This document shows, in pieces, positions 7,847 to 14,090 of a stretch of 22,908 bases of DNA. The stretch covers positions 1 through 22,908 of the forward strand of contig JBHEOL010000199.1 in NCBI GenBank assembly GCA_046261635.1. Reading direction: 5' to 3'. Numbering within the stretch: position 1 is the first letter of the stretch; the number at the start of each line of letters is the position of its first letter. This DNA comes from JBHEPS01 sp046261635. GTDB lineage: Bacteria; Acidobacteriota; Thermoanaerobaculia; Gp7-AA8. The notes below the pieces were generated by a model, which ran no database searches, had not been told where the DNA came from, and saw only the letters and a program-made list of their open reading frames with translations. The position numbers were made by a program, and so were the translations under genes.

Positions 7847-8719
7847 ATGGGAGCGCCGCGTGGCCTGCGTATCGCTCTGGTTTCCCTCTGCACGCTCCTC
7901 GCGGGATGCATGATCGAAGGCGATTTCTCCGGCGCCCTCCCGACTGAAACGCTGGTCGCGGAGGAGTATCAGCAGGAGATCGCCTCGATCGACCGGGCGT
8001 TGTTCACCGAAGCGCCGCTCGGAGAAGCCGGCGTGCGCTCGCTGGTCACTGGGCTCGAGGAGCTGGCGGAGCGGGTGGGCCGCCACTCCGCCGCGGTCTT
8101 TCTTCAGATCGAGGCGCGTGAGCTCCGGCTTCTCGCGAAGCTCGCCTCCAGAATCCCGCCGGATGCGACGGGCGAGCCACTTCGGAACGACTGGATGCGG
8201 ATCCGCAACAATCTCTTCGACGATCGCGCCTGGTTCGTTCGAAGTGAGGCCGATCTGGAGTACGCAGCCTCCGTAGTTCCGCACCCGGAAGAGGAGCGGA
8301 CGGCCCGCGCGGAGGAGAGCCCTGTGGAGGTCGAGGAGCCGCGGGAGCGCGAGAGACTCGTCGAGGACGAGCCGGGAGTGGGACCGTCGGGTTGCTGGCG
8401 GGTCACCTCGATGATGGTGAACGGATTTCCCGCGATGGATGCCGAGCTCTCGGGCTCGGTCTGGTGTTTCGATCCTCCGCGGATCCTCGTCCGCAGCGGG
8501 GACGGTGGAGAGAAGAGGTTCGAGTTCGCGGCCGAACGCGAGTTCCTGGCCGTGACGACGGAAACGGGGGATCGGGGGTGGATCCGCTGGAAAGCCGACG
8601 AAACGTGGATGACTCTCGCCTTCATCGACGGTCTCGGCGCGAAGCCCGACGCTTTCACGCAGCGGCCGGGCACCGGCGCACCGCCGCTCCTCACCCTGCG
8701 TCTGACTGCCGTGAAGTGA
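7847..8719 (+). CDS. Lipoprotein of unknown function
   Basis: A 290-residue predicted lipoprotein. The signal peptide ends in the lipobox LAGC with C21 as the lipidated residue. Residues 22-140 look helical, with a DRALFTEAPLGEAGVRSLVTGL-type amphipathic stretch. About 145-183 is a Glu/Arg-rich linker. The last ~110 residues (GCWRVTSMMVNGFPAMDAEL onward) resemble a small beta-sandwich or lipocalin-like domain opening with a G-x-W motif; that fold guess is weak. I chose ATG 7847, with GGGAG 4 nt upstream, over a TTG at 7829. The gene begins 21 nt after the molybdopterin subunit, so it probably belongs to that operon. I do not recognise a named family. It could serve assembly or anchoring of the exported enzyme, but that rests on position alone. 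Confidence 0.75.
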   Translation: MGAPRGLRIALVSLCTLLAGCMIEGDFSGALPTETLVAEEYQQEIASIDRALFTEAPLGEAGVRSLVTGLEELAERVGRHSAAVFLQIEARELRLLAKLASRIPPDATGEPLRNDWMRIRNNLFDDRAWFVRSEADLEYAASVVPHPEEERTARAEESPVEVEEPRERERLVEDEPGVGPSGCWRVTSMMVNGFPAMDAELSGSVWCFDPPRILVRSGDGGEKRFEFAAEREFLAVTTETGDRGWIRWKADETWMTLAFIDGLGAKPDAFTQRPGTGAPPLLTLRLTAVK

Positions 8720-8721
8720 CT

Positions 8722-8753
8722 CCGCGGGACCCGCCCCGCCCGGCGCCCCGCGG
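8722..8753. terminator. Possible hairpin between convergent genes
   Basis: CCGCGGG at 8722-8728 pairs with CCCGCGG at 8747-8753 around an 18-nt C-rich loop, in the 38-nt gap between the lipoprotein gene and the convergent monooxygenase gene. There is no T tract. It could slow transcription from both sides. The stem is short and in GC-rich DNA, so this is weak. Confidence 0.25.
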
Positions 8754-8757
8754 GATC

Positions 8758-9786
8758 TCAGGCGCCCGCGGTCGATGTCGAGCTGCCTGCCGGCGCGAAT
8801 GCGTCCGCCACGATCTCGTACGAGCGAAGGCGTGCCGCGTGGTCGTAGATGGCCGAGGCGATGATGATCTCGTCCACGCGCGTCCGCTCCACGAACTCGC
8901 TCAGGCCGCTGCGGACCGTTTCCGCGGAGCCGACCATCGAGCACGCGAGCATCGCCGAAGCCTGAGCTTTTTCCATCGGTGTCCAGTAGCCCTCGATGTC
9001 GTCGATGGGGGGTGAGAGCCGGCCCGGCGTCCCGCGGAAGAGATTCGTGAACTGCTGCTGCACGGACGTGAAGAGACGGCGCGCCTCGGAATCGGTCTCG
9101 GCCGCGAAGACGTTGACGCCGGCCATCGCATACGGCCGATCGAGCTGCTTCGACGGCTTGAAGAAAGCGCGATAGGTCTCGAGTGCCGGAATGAGCGCAG
9201 CCGGTGCGAAGTGCGAGGCGAAGGCGTAGGGGAGTCCGAGCTCGGCGGCGAGGCGCGCGCCGAAAAGGCTCGATCCCAGGATCCAAAGCGGCACCTCGAG
9301 ACCAGCGCCAGGAACTGCGCGGACGGGCTGTCCTTTCTGGACGGGCGCAAGGTAAGCCTGCAGCTCGAGCACATCCTGCGGGAAGCTGTCCGAGGCGTCG
9401 GGCGATCGCCGGAGGGCGCGCAGTGTGCGCTGGTCGGTGCCGGGAGCCCGCCCGAGACCGAGGTCGATCCGGCCCGGATAGAGGGCCTCGAGAGTGCCGA
9501 ACTGCTCGGCGATGACGAGGGGGGCGTGATTCGGCAGCATGATGCCGCCCGCCCCGACGCGGATCGTGCTCGTGCCGCCCGCGACGTATCCGATCACGAC
9601 CGAGGTCGCCGCGCTGGCGATCCCGCTCATGTTGTGGTGCTCGGCCAGCCAGAACCGCCGGAATCCCCAGCGCTCCGCATGTTGGGCCAGCTCGAGCGTG
9701 TGGCTCAGGGCCGCGGCGGGCGTGGAGCCCGCGGGAACGAACGCCAGGTCGAGAACGGAGAGGGGGATACGGGGAGGCGTGACCAT
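8758..9786 (-). CDS. LLM-class flavin-dependent monooxygenase (bacterial luciferase-like)
   Basis: A 342-residue TIM-barrel flavoprotein of the luciferase-like monooxygenase family, MsnO8-like subgroup, using reduced FMN or F420 from a separate reductase to oxidise an unknown substrate. Family blocks seen are PLSVLDLAFVPAG at the N-terminus, FWLAEHHNMSGIASAATSV, IRVGAGGIMLPNHAPLVIAEQ and RIDLGLGRAPGTD, and later PLWILGSSLFGARLAAELG. Length fits. I chose ATG 9786 because the family begins at this point (MVTPPRIPLSVLDLA); upstream frame to 9882 is low-quality sequence with a TTG start. No strong ribosome site is seen. The gene is cytoplasmic. It is convergent with the lipoprotein gene and divergent from the SPFH operon, and its promoter region may overlap the operator at 9875-9903. 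No partner indicates the substrate. Confidence 0.92.
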   Translation of the reverse strand: MVTPPRIPLSVLDLAFVPAGSTPAAALSHTLELAQHAERWGFRRFWLAEHHNMSGIASAATSVVIGYVAGGTSTIRVGAGGIMLPNHAPLVIAEQFGTLEALYPGRIDLGLGRAPGTDQRTLRALRRSPDASDSFPQDVLELQAYLAPVQKGQPVRAVPGAGLEVPLWILGSSLFGARLAAELGLPYAFASHFAPAALIPALETYRAFFKPSKQLDRPYAMAGVNVFAAETDSEARRLFTSVQQQFTNLFRGTPGRLSPPIDDIEGYWTPMEKAQASAMLACSMVGSAETVRSGLSEFVERTRVDEIIIASAIYDHAARLRSYEIVADAFAPAGSSTSTAGA

Positions 9787-9874
9787 CTGGGAGGGGTGAA
9801 CGCGCGTCGGCCTGCCCGATGTTTCCTGAGTGAGCCCCCAAAACCAGCGCCGACCGATTCTGCTTGCCCCATCG

Positions 9875-9903
9875 GATAGCAATGTGATATCACTATGACA
9901 TCA
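9875..9903 (+). promoter_or_regulatory. Predicted operator: three GAYATCA-like heptads every 11 bp
   Basis: GATAGCA (9875), GATATCA (9886) and GACATCA (9897) repeat at exact 11-bp spacing, one helical turn, just before the ribosome site of the SPFH gene. The middle repeat lies in the perfect 10-bp palindrome GTGATATCAC (9884-9893). Ribbon-helix-helix repressors bind short repeats on one DNA face; the plasmid omega repressor, for example, uses WATCACW heptads. A ribbon-helix-helix protein is the second gene of this operon. A weak TTGCCC (9864-9869) could be a -35 element, with a -10 inside the array, so binding would block transcription. Autoregulation is inferred. Confidence 0.6.
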
Positions 9904-9914
9904 GGAGGTCAGTC

Positions 9915-10784
9915 ATGATCAGAGAGCTCTCGCGTCACCCGATAAACGGGATTCCGCTGCTGGTTCTGTTGCCGCTTGCGCTCATCGGCTCGGTGGCGGC
10001 GACCATCTGGGCTTTCGAAGGAGGGCGAATCCTCGTCGGAATCGCGCTCCTGCTGCTGTCGCTCGCGGTGTTCGTTCTCCACTTCGGATTCTTCATGGTT
10101 GCCCCCAACAACGGGATCGTGCTGCAGCTGTTCGGCGCTTATCGCGGAACGGCCCGCGAACCGGGGTTACGCTGGGCGAACCCCTTCTATTCAAAGCGGA
10201 AGGTCTCGCTGCGCGTGCGGAACTTCGAGACGGGCAAGCTCAAGGTCAACGACATCCGGGGAAATCCGGTGGAGATCGGGTCGGTCGTGGTGTGGCAGGT
10301 GGTCGACACGGCCGAGGCGGTGTTCCAGGTCGACGACTACGAGAACTTCGTGCACGTGCAGAGCGAGTCGGCGCTTCGAAACCTCGCCAGCGGTTACGCC
10401 TACGACAGCTACGACGACGAGGAGAAGTGCCTGGTGGGGCACACGTCCGAGGTGTCGGACAAACTCAAGGACGAGATTCAGGAGAGGCTCGAAAAAGCGG
10501 GTGTCGAAGTTCTCGAAGCGAGGATCAGCCACCTCGCCTACGCGCAGGAGATCGCGGCAGCCATGCTCCAGCGCCAGCAGGCCGGAGCGGTCGTGGCGGC
10601 GCGGCAGAGGATCGTCGAGGGAGCGGTCGGCATGGTCGAGACGGCGCTCGAGATGCTCGCCGCGAAGAAGGTCGTCGAGCTCGACGACGAGCGGCGGGCG
10701 GCGATGGTCAGCAACCTGCTGGTCGTCCTCTGCAGCGACCGCCACACGCAGCCGGTCGTCAACACGGGGTCCCTCTATCACTGA
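9915..10784 (+). CDS. SPFH/Band 7 (stomatin/prohibitin-like) membrane protein
   Basis: A 289-residue membrane-anchored SPFH-domain protein. Two hydrophobic segments at about 12-34 and 38-61 precede the SPFH core, which begins near FFMVAPNNGIVLQLFGAYRG and continues through NPFYSKRKVSLRVRNFETG and VEIGSVVVWQVVDTAEAVFQ. Residues about 175-250 form a helical or coiled-coil region (EEKCLVGHTSEVSDKLKDEI, then QERLEKAGVEVLEARISHLA). SPFH proteins assemble into oligomeric rings or cages on membranes and often scaffold proteases or lipid domains; the partner here is unknown. The ATG at 9915 has AGGAGG 7 nt upstream. Its stop overlaps the next ATG (TGATG), so the small DNA-binding protein is translationally coupled. 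No NfeD-type membrane protease, a common partner of other stomatin-like genes, is adjacent. Confidence 0.92.
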   Translation: MIRELSRHPINGIPLLVLLPLALIGSVAATIWAFEGGRILVGIALLLLSLAVFVLHFGFFMVAPNNGIVLQLFGAYRGTAREPGLRWANPFYSKRKVSLRVRNFETGKLKVNDIRGNPVEIGSVVVWQVVDTAEAVFQVDDYENFVHVQSESALRNLASGYAYDSYDDEEKCLVGHTSEVSDKLKDEIQERLEKAGVEVLEARISHLAYAQEIAAAMLQRQQAGAVVAARQRIVEGAVGMVETALEMLAAKKVVELDDERRAAMVSNLLVVLCSDRHTQPVVNTGSLYH

Positions 10785-10951
10785 TGGCCGAGCGGAAGGC
10801 ATTCCTGGTCCGCCTCGATCCGAAGCTTCACGAGGCGCTGCAGCGTTGGGCGGACGACGAGCTGCGGAGCCTCAACGCTCAGGTCGAGTTTCTTCTCCGG
10901 CGGGCCCTCACCGATGCGGGGCGCCTGCCGGAGAAGAAGGGGAGGCGCTGA
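10784..10951 (+). CDS. Small ribbon-helix-helix (Arc/CopG-type) DNA-binding protein
   Basis: A 55-residue protein with the layout of an Arc/CopG ribbon-helix-helix regulator: an N-terminal beta-strand (KAFLVRLDPKL), helix A (HEALQRWADDEL), a turn with RSLNAQVEF and helix B (EFLLRRALTDAG), then a basic tail (KKGRR). The strand with alternating polar residues would contact the DNA major groove as a dimer. The RSLNAQVEFLL pattern is typical of the Arc-like DNA-binding family. Its ATG overlaps the SPFH stop codon, with no independent ribosome site of note, so translation is likely coupled. It probably binds the 11-bp-spaced heptads at 9875-9903 and controls its own operon. No toxin gene follows, so a classic toxin-antitoxin pair is not supported. 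Confidence 0.85.
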   Translation: MAERKAFLVRLDPKLHEALQRWADDELRSLNAQVEFLLRRALTDAGRLPEKKGRR

Positions 10952-10960
10952 GGGTTCAAA

Positions 10961-11065
10961 GTGGCAGAGGATCCTTTCCCACTGTGGCAGAGGATCTTTT
11001 CCTCTGCTGGAGTACCCGAGCGGTGCGTTCTCCCCACGGAGACGGAGGATGAATCCTCCGCCACT
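10961..11065. repeat. Hairpin repeat element, copy A
   Basis: First of two adjacent copies, 105 nt. It begins GTGGCAGAGGATC and ends GAATCCTCCGCCACT. The ends are imperfect inverted repeats of each other over about 14 nt. Inside are a GCAGAGG/CCTCTGC stem (10987-10993 with 11001-11007) around ATCTTTT, and a palindrome CGGAGGAT-GA-ATCCTCCG (11043-11060). The segment 11008-11023 differs from copy B. It starts 9 nt after the stop of the ribbon-helix-helix gene. It looks like a REP- or MITE-like non-coding element; transcription from the operon would fold it into an RNA structure that could also act as a terminator. Confidence 0.8.
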
Positions 11066-11174
11066 GCGGCAGAGGATCTTTTCCCACTGTGGCAGAGGAT
11101 CTTTTCCTCTGCCGGGGGTGCAACCTGAGCCGTGCGTTCTCCCCACGGAGACGGAGGATGAATCCTCCGCCACT
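11066..11174. repeat. Hairpin repeat element, copy B
   Basis: Second copy, 109 nt, directly abutting copy A. Nearly identical blocks are the first ~45 nt and the last ~43 nt, with a variable centre (about 11114-11130). The internal stem is perfect here, GGCAGAGG (11091-11098) with CCTCTGCC (11106-11113) and a 7-nt loop. The second palindrome is at 11152-11169. The copy ends at 11174, inside the stop codon of the minus-strand Uma2 gene (11173-11175), so the element either landed at that stop or supplies it. Short open frames through the repeat are repetitive artefacts. Confidence 0.8.
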
Positions 11175-11730
11175 ACCCCCAGAGGCGCGAGAGGTCGATC
11201 GAGACGGCGTCGAACGGCACGGCCGAGACGCTCGCCGAGGCCTGGCCGCTCTCGACGAGGCGCCACTCGATTCCCTGCCGGACATGCACCTCGAGTCGGC
11301 GGCCGGGGAGATCGACGATCCAGAGATGGCCCACTTCGGCCAGCGCGTAACGCGGCATCTTCTGAAGCCGGTCGAATCGCTCGGTGGAGGGCGAGAGGAC
11401 CTCGCAAACCCAGTCAGGGACCATCTCCATCGCAGGCGCGTCCGGAATCGAAGGCAGCCGTTCGCGCCTCCAGCCAGCGAGGTCGGGAACGACCACGTCG
11501 CCGCCCAGGTGAAGCTCCGGCTCGTCGAGAATCCACCATCCACCCGGTCCGCTGCGCCCTCGATCGAACGCGTCGTGAAGGTCCGCTCCGAGCGCCGAGA
11601 TGACGAGCGAATGGCGGAGCGCCGGGCGAGGCGACAGATAGAGATCGCCTCCGAGCATCTCGGCGATCCGATCCTCCGGGGCGTCGATCAGGTCGTCGTA
11701 CGTGGCTCCCGTTCTGGCCTTCTCCGTCAT
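11173..11730 (-). CDS. Uma2 family endonuclease-like protein (DUF820, PD-(D/E)XK fold)
   Basis: A 185-residue protein of the Uma2/DUF820 family, a PD-(D/E)XK nuclease-fold group abundant in cyanobacteria and in some other bacteria. Recognisable are the N-terminal TYDDLIDAPEDRIAEMLGGD region, VVVPDLAGW with D83, and DWVCEVLSPSTERFDRLQK with E110, followed by YALAEVGHLWIVD, the usual strand-helix ending. Catalytic candidates are D83 and E110, with K125 further along. Length is normal. The ATG at 11730 has no strong ribosome site, and a 6-bp hairpin lies just upstream. The function of Uma2 proteins is not established; a link to mobile DNA is often suggested. Here the gene ends inside a repeat element and sits beside a cassette that may have been acquired, which fits that idea without proving it. 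Confidence 0.88.
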   Translation of the reverse strand: MTEKARTGATYDDLIDAPEDRIAEMLGGDLYLSPRPALRHSLVISALGADLHDAFDRGRSGPGGWWILDEPELHLGGDVVVPDLAGWRRERLPSIPDAPAMEMVPDWVCEVLSPSTERFDRLQKMPRYALAEVGHLWIVDLPGRRLEVHVRQGIEWRLVESGQASASVSAVPFDAVSIDLSRLWG

Positions 11731-11733
11731 CGT

Positions 11734-11748
11734 CCGAGGCTACCTCGG
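11734..11748 (-). promoter_or_regulatory. Small inverted repeat upstream of the Uma2 gene
   Basis: CCGAGG at 11734-11739 and CCTCGG at 11743-11748 form a 6-bp stem with a 3-nt loop, 3 nt before the start codon. In the mRNA it would sit where the ribosome binds and could limit translation, or it could be a protein site in DNA. It is short and GC-rich, so chance is possible. Confidence 0.3.
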
Positions 11749-12171
11749 AATGAGCAAAAAGCCGAGGGAAACAGCCGCCTCAGGCCACCGGGATCGCCCG
11801 AGATCTACCCGTGGGAGAGGAGGTTATTCGGGCGGCCAACCCATCGCGCGATCTGTCTGGCGGCGCGGGTCAAACTCGGGGCCATGCCGAAAAGTGGCGC
11901 CATCCCATGCGTTTGCCGTAAGCTTCGGAACGCAGCTCCAGAAACGAGTGTGACGATGGGCACCCTCGTGTCATGGGGCATTCACGGTATAAGACCCCGA
12001 ACAATCACATCCTGAGGTGCTTAGGATCATGCGTGGTGTTGCCGTAGCTCGCAAGTCCGATCCGATCGCGATCCCGACGATCTCAAGCCGGCATGCGCCC
12101 CGGAATATCCAGTCTTCGAAGCGGAACCTTGAGCCGAAATCCGTTGATCTCGAGAAAGTTGGAGGAAGTTC
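11749..12171. other. Intergenic region and long leader without a supported gene
   Basis: About 420 nt between the divergent Uma2 and DUF1302 genes. I find no coding region with family signal. Short frames such as the one from the ATG near 12029 (about 48 codons) lack a ribosome site and any recognisable pattern. A TATAAG box at 11988-11993 is the best promoter candidate and would give a leader of about 170 nt for the DUF1302 gene. Such a leader could hold regulatory RNA structure, but I could not define one by eye. Confidence 0.5.
11988..11993 (+). promoter_or_regulatory. Possible -10 box (TATAAG) for the DUF1302-to-RND cassette
   Basis: TATAAG matches the consensus at five of six positions and lies about 180 nt before the DUF1302 start. 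No good -35 hexamer is seen at the expected spacing. It is the best candidate in this intergenic region only by comparison. Confidence 0.3.
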
Positions 12172-14079
12172 ATGAGAAGAGCAACAGCAGACGGTGGAAT
12201 TCACGAAGGGATGGGGCGCTGGCTGGCGATCGCGGTCGTCATCGCGGCATGCGCCCTGCCGGTCGAGGCGATCGATCTCTCGACGGACCGTTACACGCTC
12301 AAGCTGGACACCGCACTCTCATGGGGTGGAAGGTATCGCGTGGAGGATCCGGATCAGAGGCTGATCGGGCTGCCGAGCGGTGGCCAGGCGTTCTCGGTCA
12401 ACGGTGACGACGGCAACCTGAACTTCGGCACGGGAATGGTGAGCAGCGCGTTCCGCGCGACCGTCGACCTCGATTTCTCGTACCGGAATTTCGGCGCCTT
12501 CGTGCGCGGGACCGGCTTTTACGATTACATCATCGAGGAAAGCGGGACGGACCGGACACCGCTCCGCCCCGATGCCCTGGACTGGGTCGGCACCCGGGCC
12601 GAGCTCCTCGACGCGTTCGTCTGGGCGAGATTCGGAAGCGGCCAGGTCCGGCTTGGACGGCAGGTTCTGAACTGGGGCGAGAGCACCTTCACCCAGGGCG
12701 GACTGAACTCGATCAACCCGGTCGACGTCGGGATGCTCCGGATCCCTGGGACCGAGCTGCGCGAGGCGTTCCGGCCGAGCGGCTATCTCACGGGCTCTTT
12801 CGACCTCAGCGACCAGCTCTCGATGGAAGCTTTCTACCAGTACGACTGGGAGAGGACGATCATCGATCCAGCAGGCACCTACTTCTCGACCGCGGATTTC
12901 GCAGGGTTGGGAGGGGAGTACGTCTTCCTCGGGTTCGGCTCTTCCAGTGACATCACCAATCCGTTCTTCGCCGCGCCCGGACTCGGCCGGCCGTTCCTGG
13001 GAGTCCCGAGAGCGGACGAGGATCGCAGGCCGAGCGACGACGGCCAGTACGGGGTCGCGGTGCGCTGGTTCGCCCCGCAGCTCGGGGGAACCGAGCTCGG
13101 CTTCTACTACATGAACTATCACAGCCGGCTGCCGGTGGTGAACGCCCTGACGGGGACCGTGCAGGGAGCGATGGGCGCGGCGGCTGCAGGACAGGCGGCG
13201 GCGCTTCGCGTTTACGGGCAGTTCGGCGTCCCGCCGGGGACCAGCCCGCAGGTCGACATGCTTGCCCAGGCAGCGGGAACCGCGGCCGGAACCGACGCGT
13301 ACGCGTCGACCGCCCGCTATTTCTTCGAATACCCGGAGGACATCACGATGTTCGGCATCGGCTGGAATGCTCAGCTCGGTACGACGGGCATCGCGTTCCA
13401 GGGTGAGATCTCGCACCAGCAGGACAAGCCGTTCCTGGTCGACGACGTGGAACTGCTGCTGGCGGCGCTCTCGCCGATCTCGCCCGCCCTCGCGGCGACC
13501 CAGCAGGTCGTCCCGGGCGGGGCGGGGTTCTCGACCGAGATCCCGGGGTATCGACGCCTCGATGCGACGCAGTTCCAGTTCACGCTGACCAAGGTGCTGG
13601 GACCGATGTTCGGAGCCGACCAGGGAGTCATCCTGATCGAGCCGGCTGTAACCCATATCGGGGGTATGCCGTCCAAGGATGTGTTGAGGTTCGAAGGTCC
13701 GGGGACGTACACGAGCGGCAATCCGATTCACGCGGGTCCCGGTGGGGCGCACGCAGGGAAGGCATTCGAGCCGGCCGAGGCGTTCGCCGATCCGACTTCG
13801 TGGGGTTATCAGCTCGCGGGCCGGCTGGACTACAACAATGCGATCGGTCCGATCAACCTCGCACCGCGTTTCGCATGGCAGCATGACGTGGATGGGGTCA
13901 CGCCCGGACCGGGCGGCAACTTCATCGAGGGTCGTCACGCTCTCACGGGCGGCGTGGCTGCCGGTTATCTGAACAGCTGGGAGTTCGATCTCAGCTACAC
14001 GAGCTACGGCGGCGCCGGCCGCTACAATCTCATCAACGACCGTGACTTTGTCGCGGCAGTCGTCAAGTACTCATATTAG
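12172..14079 (+). CDS. DUF1302 family outer-membrane beta-barrel protein
   Basis: A 635-residue exported protein of the DUF1302 family. The signal peptide is long (MRRATADGGIHEGMGRWLAI.., cleaved near VEA-ID); an internal ATG at 12211 would give a shorter one, but the ATG at 12172 has GGAGGA 5 nt upstream. Family hallmarks are LGRQVLNWGESTFTQGGLNS, INPVDVGMLRIPGTELREAF, and EAFYQYDWERT followed by DPAGTYFSTADFAGLGG. The C-terminus (..RDFVAAVVKYSY) ends in an aromatic residue, fitting a beta-barrel inserted in the outer membrane. It is the first gene of a cassette with DUF1329, YCF48-like and MMPL/RND genes, a combination known mainly from Proteobacteria. The proposed role is the outer-membrane part of a transport route for hydrophobic compounds. 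That is inference from context; the family has no settled function. Confidence 0.92.
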   Translation: MRRATADGGIHEGMGRWLAIAVVIAACALPVEAIDLSTDRYTLKLDTALSWGGRYRVEDPDQRLIGLPSGGQAFSVNGDDGNLNFGTGMVSSAFRATVDLDFSYRNFGAFVRGTGFYDYIIEESGTDRTPLRPDALDWVGTRAELLDAFVWARFGSGQVRLGRQVLNWGESTFTQGGLNSINPVDVGMLRIPGTELREAFRPSGYLTGSFDLSDQLSMEAFYQYDWERTIIDPAGTYFSTADFAGLGGEYVFLGFGSSSDITNPFFAAPGLGRPFLGVPRADEDRRPSDDGQYGVAVRWFAPQLGGTELGFYYMNYHSRLPVVNALTGTVQGAMGAAAAGQAAALRVYGQFGVPPGTSPQVDMLAQAAGTAAGTDAYASTARYFFEYPEDITMFGIGWNAQLGTTGIAFQGEISHQQDKPFLVDDVELLLAALSPISPALAATQQVVPGGAGFSTEIPGYRRLDATQFQFTLTKVLGPMFGADQGVILIEPAVTHIGGMPSKDVLRFEGPGTYTSGNPIHAGPGGAHAGKAFEPAEAFADPTSWGYQLAGRLDYNNAIGPINLAPRFAWQHDVDGVTPGPGGNFIEGRHALTGGVAAGYLNSWEFDLSYTSYGGAGRYNLINDRDFVAAVVKYSY

Positions 14080-14090
14080 GGAGAGGCCCC

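Noticed and set aside
10784..10951. Antitoxin of a toxin-antitoxin pair
   Set aside because: Ribbon-helix-helix proteins are often antitoxins, but the coupled gene is an SPFH membrane protein and no toxin-sized gene is adjacent on that strand.
10961..11174. CRISPR array
   Set aside because: Only two copies, each about 105 nt with hairpins and conserved over most of their length; no regular short repeat and spacer pattern, and no cas genes.
10914..11603. Open frames through the repeats with recurring peptides (e.g. RIFSHCGRGSFPL)
   Set aside because: They repeat because the DNA repeats, run on both strands, and cross into the Uma2 gene antisense. Not coding.
12029..12175. Small open frame of about 48 codons in the leader before DUF1302
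   Set aside because: No ribosome site, no pattern of a known leader peptide, and it runs into the DUF1302 start region.
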